Source: Desulfocucumis sp964643075
GTDB taxonomy: Bacteria > Bacillota > Desulfotomaculia > Desulfotomaculales > Desulfocucumaceae
Length of the DNA: 64,000 nucleotides
Assembly: GCA_964643075.1 (NCBI GenBank)
Contig: CAZXQO010000005.1
Span: 1 to 64,000 of the forward strand
Direction of reading: 5' to 3'
The position numbers were made by a program, and so were the translations under genes. Shown here one piece after another: positions 8,282 to 15,999 of this stretch; position 1 is the stretch's first letter; each line of letters begins with the position of its first letter. The notes beneath the pieces are model-generated. The model saw nothing but the letters and a program-made list of their open reading frames with translations. It was not told the origin of the DNA and ran no database searches.

Positions 8282-9458
8282 TTATACTCACCTCCGTAAG
8301 GGATATCCCCCTTGTGATGGCTTTTTCCCCGAAGCGGTCCCGTATGGCGTCACAGGCCAGGGCCAGACTGAGCCGCCGTTCCTGCCGGCCAAAAATGTCA
8401 GGCTGAAGGGGGCCGTTTTTAATTAAATTGCCAAGGGCTACGCCCACCAGCCTCACCGGCCGGGACTCATTCCAGTGGGCCTGCAGGAGCTTGCAGGCGG
8501 TAAGGTAGATATCATCGGCCAGATTAGTGTGGGTGGACATGCTCCGGGATCTGGATAAAAAATTGAGCTGCGTGTCCCGCAGGGTAAGGCTCACGGTACG
8601 GCCCACATATCCCCCCTGGCGCACCCGCCGGGCGACCATTTCGCAGAGTTCCAGCATTACCACCCGTATTTCCCTGAAGCCCCGGAGATCTCTGGGCAGC
8701 GTCCGCTGCTGCCCTATGCTTTTGGCAACGTCAAGGGAGCCCGGCACCACAGGGCTGTAATCCATGCCGTTGGCGCAGAGCCAGAGCATCTCCCCGTTTT
8801 TGCCCCAGCGTTTTTTAAGTATATCCAGGGGGAAATTGGCAAGGTCTCCGGTGGTGTGTATGTTGTATTTGCGTAAATGTTTTTCGTACCCGGACCCGAT
8901 GCCGAACAGTTTTCTTACCGGCAGGGGCCAGAAGACTCTTTTAAAATCGTCAACAGTCTCCAGTATGGTAAGGCCGTCGGGCTTCTGCAGGCCGGCCGCC
9001 ATTTTGGCGATTAATTTGTTCGGCCCCACGCCGACGCTGCAAAAAACGCCCACCTCCGAGCGAATGCGTTCCTTCAGGGCTCCGGCGATATCTTCCGGCG
9101 GCCCCCACAGGTTTCTCACCCTGGTTAGGTCGGCAAATGCTTCATCAATGGAGAAGGGCTCCACCAAATCGGTAAAATCCCGTATGATGCCCAGTATTCT
9201 GCTGGAAAAATCCATGTACAGGGAATAGTCCGGCCTGAAAAAATAGCCGTGGGGGCACAGCAGCCTGGCCTCCCATAGCGCCATGCCCGTCTTTATGCCC
9301 AGGGCCTTGGCGGGGTAGGAGGCCGCCAGGACTATGCCCGTTCTTTTTTGGGGATCGCCGGCCACCACAACTTCCTTGTCCTGAAGTTCCGGCTGAATCG
9401 CCTGGTGGCAGCTGGCAAAAAAACTGTTCATGTCCGCAAGGAGGATTACCCTTTTCAT
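8265..9458 (-). CDS. dinB: Y-family DNA polymerase IV
   Basis: The N-terminus MKRVILLADMNSFFAS contains the first catalytic Asp. EPFSIDEAFAD carries the other catalytic acids, and the little-finger block 'RPVRLVGVALGNL' is near the C-terminus. It is a 397-residue translesion polymerase that extends mismatched or lesion-blocked primers. I start at ATG 9458 because GGTGG is 8 bases upstream; two upstream in-frame starts would overlap the site. A LexA-like box lies 13 bases upstream. It is coupled to the small Cys protein and heads a minus-strand block that continues with Ku and LigD genes. Confidence 0.93.
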   Translation of the reverse strand: MKRVILLADMNSFFASCHQAIQPELQDKEVVVAGDPQKRTGIVLAASYPAKALGIKTGMALWEARLLCPHGYFFRPDYSLYMDFSSRILGIIRDFTDLVEPFSIDEAFADLTRVRNLWGPPEDIAGALKERIRSEVGVFCSVGVGPNKLIAKMAAGLQKPDGLTILETVDDFKRVFWPLPVRKLFGIGSGYEKHLRKYNIHTTGDLANFPLDILKKRWGKNGEMLWLCANGMDYSPVVPGSLDVAKSIGQQRTLPRDLRGFREIRVVMLELCEMVARRVRQGGYVGRTVSLTLRDTQLNFLSRSRSMSTHTNLADDIYLTACKLLQAHWNESRPVRLVGVALGNLIKNGPLQPDIFGRQERRLSLALACDAIRDRFGEKAITRGISLTEVSINGRQR

Positions 9459-9470
9459 TTCCATAACCAC

Positions 9471-9484
9471 CAAACAAGTGTTTG
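9471..9484 (-). promoter_or_regulatory. Candidate LexA/DinR (SOS) operator
   Basis: CAAACAAGTGTTTG is a palindrome (CAAAC, 4 bases, GTTTG) that keeps the AAC-N4-GTT core of the Gram-positive SOS box CGAACN4GTTCG, with a symmetrical substitution. It is placed directly before the translesion polymerase gene, a classical SOS target. Confidence 0.55.
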
Positions 9485-9598
9485 CATATTAATTATATTT
9501 TTGTAACGGGAAACAGTCAATTGGAATCATGTGGAATATCGATAGATATCATTAAGCCTGGGTAAACTATAAAAAACAAAATCAGGAAGTGATGGCCG

Positions 9599-10051
9599 TT
9601 GCATTATGTTATTTACACGGCTACAGTATGGGGACTGGTATATTTTCTGGTGGGCAAAAGGTTTGTAATGCTTTGGAAAGCAGCTCTGTTTGGTGTTCTG
9701 CTTATGATTGTCGTAGACTACTTCGGGACCAAATATAATTTGTACTTGTATCCCCGGGGCTATATCTATATCGGCAGGCTGCCGGTAATGCACATTATAA
9801 ATATATACGCTTCTTCGCTGCTGTTTCTAAACTGGCTGCCCGCGACATGGGGTAAAAGGATGCTTTATATCGTATACATCTCCACGATATTTCTGACGTT
9901 GGAAGCCCTGATGTACAGCGCCGGCGCTGTTGCCTTTCCTAACTGGAAACTCCCATACAGCTATTTTTTAAATATTGCCGGCCTGTCGGCGCTGGCTTAT
10001 CTATCAGACTTTATCTTACGGAGGGAATCGCTGGATGGTAATGATGTTTGA
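9599..10051 (+). CDS. CBO0543-type small integral membrane protein
   Basis: 150 residues with about five hydrophobic helices and a 'DYFGTKYNLYLYP' block resembling the 'DWAGYELGLYRF' block of the protein at 27871. Proteins of this type are common in spore formers and lack a known function. TTG at 9599 is used; AGGAAGTGA lies 6-9 bases upstream. The gene is followed, after a 230-base gap, by another small membrane protein. Confidence 0.7.
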   Translation: MHYVIYTATVWGLVYFLVGKRFVMLWKAALFGVLLMIVVDYFGTKYNLYLYPRGYIYIGRLPVMHIINIYASSLLFLNWLPATWGKRMLYIVYISTIFLTLEALMYSAGAVAFPNWKLPYSYFLNIAGLSALAYLSDFILRRESLDGNDV

Positions 10052-10278
10052 CATTGTTTCAATGAAGCTGCCGTCACCGTGCCAGTTGGGCCAATATAGT
10101 TTCTGCCATAGTTTTGTATTTGCTCATCGAGAAACCACCTGTTTTTTTAAAAGATCTACCCTGGTTTTTCCGCGATAGTATTTTTTTACGTAGATTTAGA
10201 TGGATTTAAATGTATAATTGCAAATCTTTTTTTCGGGAAATAATACAATAAATGCTTATTGAGGGAGTGGTGTGAGTT

Positions 10279-10425
10279 ATGTGGAGCGGCTGGCCGCTTT
10301 CCCGGGTGATCATGCTCTTTACCGGGCTGGCCCTGGCAATGATGTTCATCCAGGTAAGGTTGCTTTATGCGGGGGTATTCACTCAATGCTTGCAGCTCCA
10401 GGCCGGTGGCTCAAATAAACGATAA
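10279..10425 (+). CDS. Small membrane protein (48 aa)
   Basis: ATG at 10279 with GGGAG 11 bases upstream. The protein has one hydrophobic helix (VIMLFTGLALAMMFIQV) and a short Cys-containing tail. It stops 19 bases before the TM1266-type regulator and is probably cotranscribed with it. No family is recognised. Confidence 0.6.
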   Translation: MWSGWPLSRVIMLFTGLALAMMFIQVRLLYAGVFTQCLQLQAGGSNKR

Positions 10426-10444
10426 AGGGGAAAGGTATTATATA

Positions 10445-10702
10445 ATGGACCGTCAAATTTGTATAGTGGGCCTGCTGGTGGAGGACCGGGCCTGTCATGG
10501 CCCGGAGGTTCAGGAGATTTTGACCAGGCATGGATCGCATATAGTTATGCGCAGCGGGATACCGGACCCCGGTCGGAAAAGGGGTATCATTACCCTGGTT
10601 ACCCAGTCTGATGATGATCAACTGTCAAAACTGGAGAGCGACCTGCAGGGTGTTCATGGGGTAACGGTAAAAAGTGTCGTGCTGGGTGGGGCTCTTGGGT
10701 GA
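10445..10702 (+). CDS. TM1266-type regulator (ACT-like fold, iron-hydrogenase-associated family)
   Basis: 85 residues with the pattern of the small 'iron-only hydrogenase system regulator' family: ICIVGLLVEDR, then a break-prone 'VQEILTRHGSHIVMRSGIPDP' and 'GIITLVTQSDDDQLSKLESDLQGVHGVTVKSV'. The ferredoxin-like/ACT beta-alpha-beta layout is evident. No hydrogenase gene lies in the window, so the link to hydrogenases is from family knowledge only. ATG at 10445 has AAAGG 9 bases upstream. Confidence 0.7.
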   Translation: MDRQICIVGLLVEDRACHGPEVQEILTRHGSHIVMRSGIPDPGRKRGIITLVTQSDDDQLSKLESDLQGVHGVTVKSVVLGGALG

Positions 10703-10841
10703 GAAACATGACCGGATAACGGGCGGGCTGGGCGGTGGCTGATAACGGTTTTATTGTGTTAATTTGTTTAAAAATAAAGGATAAAAATATATTGTGTCGA
10801 ATATTATCTAATGCATCTAAAGATTCCTATTCTTTTTATAA

Positions 10842-10928
10842 ACAGTGTCTCCGAATTGGAAGCACTGTCTTTTTCTTTTATAGCCCGGCCACAACCTCAA
10901 AGCCGGCTCCTTCTATAAGGCCGGCTTT
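10842..10928 (+). terminator. Two consecutive terminator-like hairpins
   Basis: ACAGTG/CACTGT (10842-10868) is followed by a T-rich run, and AAAGCCGGC/GCCGGCTTT (10899-10928) by TATT. They lie about 140 bases beyond the regulator gene. Between 10703 and 11063 I see no gene. Confidence 0.5.
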
Positions 10929-11063
10929 ATTAGTGCTTTTGTAATACTTATGTTGAAATTAGTTAAACCAGGGTATTGTTAGCATATTTATTATAAAACG
11001 GACTTTATTGAAGAGGGTGTTATTTTTAAAGGCAAGGATTGTTGCTTGAGGCAATTGGTTAAT

Positions 11064-11113
11064 AAAATGACACTGGGGCAGGTGCTTTCGCTTCCTACCC
11101 CAGTGTCATTTTT
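11064..11113. terminator. Strong bidirectional terminator
   Basis: A 14-base stem (AAAATGACACTGGG with its complement) around a loop of about 20 bases, flanked by A and T runs. It is placed to end the small minus-strand gene at 11162-11296. Confidence 0.7.
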
Positions 11114-11161
11114 CTGTTGAGAGCTTATCCAATTGAAATTACCCCCTCAAACCGTTAATAT

Positions 11162-11296
11162 TTAATTAACACAGGCTTTTTCTCTTGCTTCAGCATCACC
11201 GGGCAAATGTAATGGATTTTCTTCAGGCCCGTCATCGTGCTCAATTCTTTCAAGACCAATGCTTTCCAGAATTTCATTGATGAGTTCTCTCGTCAC
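11162..11296 (-). CDS. Small acidic protein (44 aa)
   Basis: GTG at 11296 is preceded by a near-ideal AAAGGAGG site. The product is acidic and helical at the start (MTRELINEILESIGLERIE) and ends in CVN. A strong terminator follows 50 bases downstream, so this is a self-contained transcription unit. No family is recognised. Confidence 0.6.
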   Translation of the reverse strand: MTRELINEILESIGLERIEHDDGPEENPLHLPGDAEAREKACVN

Positions 11297-11483
11297 ACAA
11301 ATTCCTCCTTTCTATAAGTTCCCGGTAAACAATACTATCAAACATGTTTCCCGGAATATTATGATTATATAGCATATGTATTAGAAGTCAACGAATTTAA
11401 TGTTAAAAGGTAGTAAAACTTGACCAAACGGTTAAAATATATGCTTAATCAGATTTTTGTTTGTCATTTTATTGTTTTTCCAC

Positions 11484-11512
11484 TTGCCAGGCCAGGTCTG
11501 TTTGTTTATAAT
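11484..11512 (+). promoter_or_regulatory. Sigma-A-type promoter of the T-box transcript
   Basis: TTGCCA (11484-11489) and TATAAT (11507-11512) are 17 bases apart. Transcription would begin near 11519, at the start of the T-box leader. Confidence 0.7.
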
Positions 11513-11518
11513 AATGGC

Positions 11519-11820
11519 ATATATTAAAGTCAATGAAGGGGAAAAGTAAGCCGGGTCCGGCCGTACAGGGAGGGAGCGTCTTCGACTGTGAGCGCTTCCA
11601 CGGAACGTCCAGTTGAAGTTCTCCCCGGAGATGCAGGCTGAAACCGGTTAATGGCGCGTAGGCCGGGCCGTATTTTTCCGACGTTACACGGAAAAGGGTA
11701 TCGGAACATTGTTCCCGTACTTTAGTCGAGAGGGTGCCGTGCTGTAAACATGGCTCCAATCAGGGTGGTATCGCGAAAAGCAAAGCTTTTCGTCCTTGGG
11801 ACGGAAAGCTTTTATTTTTG
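11519..11820 (+). promoter_or_regulatory. T-box riboswitch, probably tRNA-Phe specific
   Basis: A full leader: Stem I region (about 11535-11640) with an AGTA element, and GAAGTTC before TCCCC placing UUC (Phe) in the specifier loop. A stem-III-like hairpin (GCCGTG/CATGGC) follows, then the T-box AGGGTGGTATCGCG at 11762-11775 and a terminator at 11782-11818. TGGT in the T-box would pair with the ACCA end of uncharged tRNA-Phe. The downstream genes make chorismate precursors and phenylalanine, in agreement with a Phe specifier. The specifier assignment is by eye. Confidence 0.85.
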
Positions 11821-11839
11821 CGTATCACCTATGGGTAGC

Positions 11840-11940
11840 TGTTCTGCGTATCTTTTATTGAGGGGGCCTTTTGGCCAATCAGGGTGGTACCGCGAAGACG
11901 CACCGTTTTCGTCTCTGGGATGAGAACGGTTTTTTTATTG
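11840..11940 (+). promoter_or_regulatory. Second, partial T-box (antiterminator/terminator module only)
   Basis: A perfect T-box AGGGTGGTACCGCG at 11881-11894 is preceded by a short GGCC-TTTT-GGCC hairpin and followed by a terminator (CCGTTTTCGTC with GATGAGAACGG, then seven T) at 11903-11937. Only about 60 bases separate it from the first terminator, so it has no Stem I or specifier of its own. Confidence 0.8.
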
Positions 11941-12030
11941 ACGGGGGGGATTATATGGAACCGGACGGTTTTAGCAATGAAAATAGTAGTTTTGTGCTTA
12001 TTATATAAAAATTGCAAAGGGGAATGTAAC

Positions 12031-13059
12031 ATGTGTATGAAATTTATTCAAAGAATACCTACTGCTGAAGAAATTATAGAACAGATGCCTTTACCAAAAC
12101 ATATAAAAGATATAAAAATAAATAGAGATAATGATATTAAAAGAGTTTTTGAAAATAAGGATAATCGATTTCTCCTTATCATAGGTCCATGTTCTGCTGA
12201 TAATGAAGATTCTGTCTGTGAATATATTGGAAAGATTGCAAAAGTTCAAGAAGAGGTAAAAGACTCAATTATAATAATTCCTAGAATCTATACAAATAAG
12301 CCGCGAACTACTGGTGAAGGCTATAAAGGCATGGTGCACCAACCAGACCCATGTAAAGAACCAGATTTATATACGGGTATAAAGGCTATTAGAAAGTTGC
12401 ATATTAGAGCATTATGCGAATTTTACATGCCTGCAGCTGATGAAATGCTCTACCCGGAAAACTATACGTATCTCTCTGATATATTAGGATATATTGCAGT
12501 TGGGGCTCGTTCAGTAGAAAACCAGAAGCATAGACTAACTGCAAGTGGAATTGATACACCTGTTGGTATGAAAAATCCTACTGGCGGTGACTTTTCTGTA
12601 ATGTTAAACTCAATTAAAGCTGCACAGAACGGCCATACTTTCATATACAATGGATGGGAAATTGAAACCACAGGCAACCCGCTTACTCATGCCATATTAA
12701 GAGGTGCCGTGGATTCTTCTGGTAGGAATATTCCTAACTATCATTATGAAGATTTAATTAAGATTGCAAAAGAGTATGAAAAACAACAGCTATTAAATCC
12801 GGCTATTATTGTCGATACAAACCATGCAAATTCTATGAAACGTTATTATGAACAACCAAGAATAGCAAGAGAAGTATTAACGAGTAGAAAATATGATAGT
12901 ATACTTAAAGAAATGATAAAAGGTTTAATGATTGAAAGCTATCTTGTAGAAGGTAATCAAGGCATAGGTGAAAACATATATGGGAAATCAATAACGGATG
13001 CATGTCTTGGATGGGAGAGCACTGAGCAATTAATATACTATGTTGCTGAAAATGTTTAA
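12031..13059 (+). CDS. aroF: 3-deoxy-7-phosphoheptulonate (DAHP) synthase, class I AroF/G/H type
   Basis: 342 residues with the E. coli AroG/F/H architecture: LLIIGPCSADNEDSV, IPRIYTNKPRTTGEGYKGM, GARSVENQKHR, and IIVDTNHANSMKRY with metal-binding residues. It condenses phosphoenolpyruvate with erythrose 4-phosphate, the first step of the shikimate pathway. ATG at 12031 has AAAGGGGA 7 bases upstream. It follows the double T-box and precedes the prephenate dehydratase, so it is expected to respond to uncharged tRNA-Phe. The gene is clearly AT-rich beside its GC-rich leader and downstream partner, and this enzyme class differs from the shorter I-beta type common in Firmicutes. It was probably acquired. 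Confidence 0.93.
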   Translation: MCMKFIQRIPTAEEIIEQMPLPKHIKDIKINRDNDIKRVFENKDNRFLLIIGPCSADNEDSVCEYIGKIAKVQEEVKDSIIIIPRIYTNKPRTTGEGYKGMVHQPDPCKEPDLYTGIKAIRKLHIRALCEFYMPAADEMLYPENYTYLSDILGYIAVGARSVENQKHRLTASGIDTPVGMKNPTGGDFSVMLNSIKAAQNGHTFIYNGWEIETTGNPLTHAILRGAVDSSGRNIPNYHYEDLIKIAKEYEKQQLLNPAIIVDTNHANSMKRYYEQPRIAREVLTSRKYDSILKEMIKGLMIESYLVEGNQGIGENIYGKSITDACLGWESTEQLIYYVAENV

Positions 13060-13084
13060 ATTTAAATCTTTCCAACACACTCTG

Positions 13085-13116
13085 CCGGTGGTAGTGGACC
13101 CAAGTTATACCACCGG
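13085..13116 (+). repeat. Inverted repeat between DAHP synthase and prephenate dehydratase
   Basis: CCGGTGGTA (13085-13093) and TACCACCGG (13108-13116) form a perfect 9-base stem. No T-run follows, so it may be an RNA-processing or partial attenuation site. Confidence 0.5.
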
Positions 13117-13146
13117 GGATATATAGGTTCGACTGGAGTTGCTGAT

Positions 13147-14280
13147 ATGAAAAAAATTGGTTATCTGGGTCCGCCCGGTACAAATACTCAGGAAGCGGCC
13201 TTAAAATATGCCGGTGCTGGCGCCGATATGGTATGTTATGATTCCGTGAGCAGTATTATGGCTGCCGTTGCCAGTGGAGAAGTGGATGAAGGTGTGGTGC
13301 CCCTGGAAAATTCTATCGGGGGTACTGTTGTCCAGACCATGGATCTGCTGGCGCACCGCTATGATCTGAAAATCAAAGGCGAAGTGGTACTGAGTGTGTC
13401 CCAGCACCTTCTGGCCCGCCCCGGCGTTGCTTTAAAAGATTTAACCAGGGTAATGTCCCACCCGCAGGGTTTGGCCCAGTGCAGGACTTTTCTGGAGGAA
13501 AAACTGCCCGGCGCAAAATTGCTGGAAACAAGCAGCACCGCCGAGGCAGCCAGGCTGGTAGCCCGGTCCCGGGAGCCGTGGGGGGCTGTGGCCACCATTA
13601 AGGCCGCGCAGTGCCACGGTCTAAACTTACTGTGGGAAAATATACAGGATTGCCCGGATAACGCCACTCGCTTTGCTGTACTGGGCAGCGAGGATTGTCC
13701 TTTATCCCCCGGCTGCAAAACATCGCTGATTGTTACCGGCGCCAACCGTCCGGGTTCACTCTACAGCATCCTGAGGGAGTTTGCCCTTCGAGACATAAAC
13801 CTTACCAGGATAGAATCCCGTCCTGCCAGGAAACATCTGGGGGAGTATCTATTTTTTATTGATTTGGATGGGCATCGCAGTGAACCCAAGGTTGCCGGAG
13901 TAATCACCGCTGTTGCCACCAGGGCTGCGGAGGTAAAAATTATTGGTTCCTATCCGGCTGACACTGCGGCACACCGGGAAAAACCCTGTAAGGTGCTGCG
14001 GCATGAGGCTATTGCTGAACTCCGGGCGGAAATAGATATGGTGGACACTCAGATAGTGGACCTTTTGGGAATACGGACGCGGCTGGTGGCAAAGGTGGCG
14101 GAATGGAAGGATGCACCGGAAAAAGTGAGGGATCCGGCCCGGGAAGAAGATGTGATAAAAAAAGTAAGGCATCTGGCAGAGATAAAAGATACCAGCACTG
14201 AACTGGTGGAAGATGTATACCGTTTGCTCATGGATCACTTTGTGGCCATGCAAAAGAAGAGGTTTGAGCCGGCAGACTAA
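13147..14280 (+). CDS. pheA: Prephenate dehydratase-ACT-chorismate mutase fusion
   Basis: Three domains in order. Prephenate dehydratase occupies residues 1-180 (YLGPPGTNTQEAAL, PLENSIGGTV, then 'DNATRFAVL' at 178-186). An ACT domain follows at about 192-270 with GSLYSILREFALRDINLTRIESRP, the phenylalanine-binding ESRP element. A C-terminal AroQ-type chorismate mutase spans about 288-370 (AELRAEIDMVDTQIVDLLGIRTRLV). It converts chorismate to prephenate and on to phenylpyruvate with Phe feedback. The order is the reverse of E. coli PheA, where the mutase is N-terminal. ATG at 13147 has GGAG 8 bases upstream. It lies 87 bases after DAHP synthase under the T-box leader. Confidence 0.93.
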   Translation: MKKIGYLGPPGTNTQEAALKYAGAGADMVCYDSVSSIMAAVASGEVDEGVVPLENSIGGTVVQTMDLLAHRYDLKIKGEVVLSVSQHLLARPGVALKDLTRVMSHPQGLAQCRTFLEEKLPGAKLLETSSTAEAARLVARSREPWGAVATIKAAQCHGLNLLWENIQDCPDNATRFAVLGSEDCPLSPGCKTSLIVTGANRPGSLYSILREFALRDINLTRIESRPARKHLGEYLFFIDLDGHRSEPKVAGVITAVATRAAEVKIIGSYPADTAAHREKPCKVLRHEAIAELRAEIDMVDTQIVDLLGIRTRLVAKVAEWKDAPEKVRDPAREEDVIKKVRHLAEIKDTSTELVEDVYRLLMDHFVAMQKKRFEPAD

Positions 14281-14338
14281 CGGGCAGCTATGGAAGAGGC
14301 TGATCGCGGAAGATTACGTACGTTTTTATAAAGCATAA

Positions 14339-14364
14339 AGGGCGACATTAATTAATGCCGCCCT
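14339..14364. terminator. Terminator-like hairpin after pheA
   Basis: AGGGCG pairs with CGCCCT around CATTAATTAATG, itself self-complementary. It lies between convergent genes. The T-run on the plus strand is poor. Confidence 0.5.
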
Positions 14365-14389
14365 GACTCTTGTTTGGTATGGCTATTTT

Positions 14390-14689
14390 TCAGGCGCCTG
14401 AAGCTTCCAGCAGCCTTAGTCTGAGAACCTTACCCGAGGGGGTACGGGGAATCTCGCCGAAAATGATGGTATTCGGCACACGGCCGTATTTTGATTTGTT
14501 CTGACAGGCGTGCATAATGCCTTGCTTGCTGGGGATTGTATCTTCGGCTGGTTCCACAAAAGCTTTTAACTGGTTCTCGCCATTTCCGTCTTCCACAGAA
14601 ATTACCACCACATCTTCCACTCCCGGCTGTGAGATTATGATGGATTCCATCTCGCGTACCTGAGCATGAATATTGGTGATTTCACACAT
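14390..14689 (-). CDS. Stand-alone C-terminal domain of an acyl/acetyl-CoA synthetase (ANL superfamily)
   Basis: 99 residues equal to the mobile C-terminal domain of AMP-forming synthetases: VREMESIIISQPGVEDVVVISVEDG at the front and IPRTPSGKVLRLRLL at the end, which holds the A10 motif with the catalytic Lys. The large AMP-binding N-terminal domain is absent, and no upstream fragment of it is visible. A very good ribosome site (AAAGGAGAGG, 5 bases from ATG 14689) argues for an expressed small gene and against a chance remnant. It might complement a synthetase in trans or act as an acyl-transfer adaptor; both are guesses. Confidence 0.75.
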   Translation of the reverse strand: MCEITNIHAQVREMESIIISQPGVEDVVVISVEDGNGENQLKAFVEPAEDTIPSKQGIMHACQNKSKYGRVPNTIIFGEIPRTPSGKVLRLRLLEASGA

Positions 14690-15121
14690 ACTATCCTCTC
14701 CTTTTAACTATTATACAATATATCTATAATAGTGTACTGGCATGTTAAATTATGGAAGCAAAATATCTCCGGTAATCACTTTTACTACTATTATAATAAT
14801 GAAAACTTTTTTGGCGGCAAATATTTTGAGACTGAACTGCAGTTATCGGGTCTTGAACGGCAGAACATACAGAAAACTTTAAACGGAAACTGTTTATTAC
14901 CGTTCGCACCTATTATTCTACGGTTAGCCGGCAGTGTTCGGAATTGAGCCACATGCCAGCCCGACACGGCAAAACAATCGCGCAGTCAGGTCTTAATTTA
15001 TAAACAGTTTTATCACGCCAGTGCATAAAGTAACGAAAGGGAAAACACACATTAAATTGTACTGGAAAGTGCAAGTATATTCTGCTAATATATACGTAAC
15101 ATAATGGGAGGGGGTAACTTT
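14690..15121. other. Intergenic region without a supported gene
   Basis: AT-rich DNA between the divergent ANL-domain gene and the MinD-like ATPase. An open frame at 14732-14947 has no ribosome site and an odd composition, so I do not call it. GGAGGGGG at about 15108 is the ribosome site of the next gene. Confidence 0.4.
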
Positions 15122-15859
15122 ATGAATTTAAACTTCAAGGCCAAAACTATCGCGGTATACAGTATATATAAAAAGGCAGGCAAAACCACGGTAGCCAAGG
15201 AGTTGGCGTTGCAATATCAAATGAACGGCAAGAAGACATTGTTGGTAGATTTTACTTTTGGTAACAATGATTTGTTTTCCATGATTGGCCGGTTGCATGT
15301 CCCGAATATGTACGATTTGGCAACGGAAATCGATAAGAAATTAAAGGATACCCCATGGTTCAGCATTTCATACGAGCCTGAAGACATCAAGAAATATATA
15401 GCTTTACATCCGGGTGGCATGGGGCTAATGACCTGCCAGAAAACTGACTTTCCGAAAAAATTAACCCAGATCGTAAATGTTATACTGGACGCCTTGGCTA
15501 AAATGTCCTATGACGTTATAATATTTGATACCAGATCTGAAATAAGGGAATATATAATACGCCTGTTGTCAGCTGTTGGTACAGTTCTGCTGGTTACAGA
15601 CACCTACCGTTATGATGTATACGAAACAAAATATGTTATGGAAAGGCTGCAGGATGCCGATTGTCGTACCGATCATTTCAAAGTTTTGTTTAATAAGAAG
15701 CCATCATTCTTTGACGATTCTCCACCGCAAATTGCAGCCGACCTGGATCTGGAAATGGCGGGGTCGCTACCGGATTATCCGGAATCTGCTGCCAATTTTC
15801 CTGAACAAATGCATGAATATAATGAGGCTATGAAAAAAGTGGCGGAAAATATCTGGTAA
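15122..15859 (+). CDS. MinD/ParA-like P-loop ATPase (orphan)
   Basis: 245 residues with a deviant Walker A, SIYKKAGKTTVAKEL (residues about 13-27), Walker A' Asp in LLVDFTFG, and Walker B DVIIFDTRSE. This is the SIMIBI-class layout of MinD, CpaE and Soj proteins. ATG at 15122 has GGAGGGGG 7 bases upstream. No partner (minE, parB or tad genes) is adjacent; the next gene is a nucleoside-kinase-like protein. It could position a membrane or appendage complex, but the sequence does not say which. Confidence 0.75.
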   Translation: MNLNFKAKTIAVYSIYKKAGKTTVAKELALQYQMNGKKTLLVDFTFGNNDLFSMIGRLHVPNMYDLATEIDKKLKDTPWFSISYEPEDIKKYIALHPGGMGLMTCQKTDFPKKLTQIVNVILDALAKMSYDVIIFDTRSEIREYIIRLLSAVGTVLLVTDTYRYDVYETKYVMERLQDADCRTDHFKVLFNKKPSFFDDSPPQIAADLDLEMAGSLPDYPESAANFPEQMHEYNEAMKKVAENIW

Positions 15860-15999
15860 GAATTGTTTTTTATATGTGGTAGCGAAAGACCCTGACGATA
15901 TGTTTTGCTTGTAGAAAAACGTTAAAGAAATATATAATTAATTAATTAGTAAGATATATACTATATTTCGAACAGTATTCGAATTGGGGGCTTTTGATA

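Noticed and set aside
10735..10944. 69-codon open frame after the TM1266-type regulator
   Set aside because: It runs through two terminator hairpins and has no ribosome site.
11884..12030. Upstream in-frame extension of the DAHP synthase
   Set aside because: It would translate the T-box and terminator; ATG 12031 has the proper ribosome site and matches family N-termini.
14732..14947. 71-codon open frame before the MinD-like gene
   Set aside because: No ribosome site and a composition unlike real proteins of this genome (runs of Tyr and Asn).
15967..15983. TTCGAA-N5-TTCGAA as a LexA box before the nucleoside-kinase gene
   Set aside because: The half-site spacing does not match the Gram-positive SOS box, and the gene is not a known SOS target.
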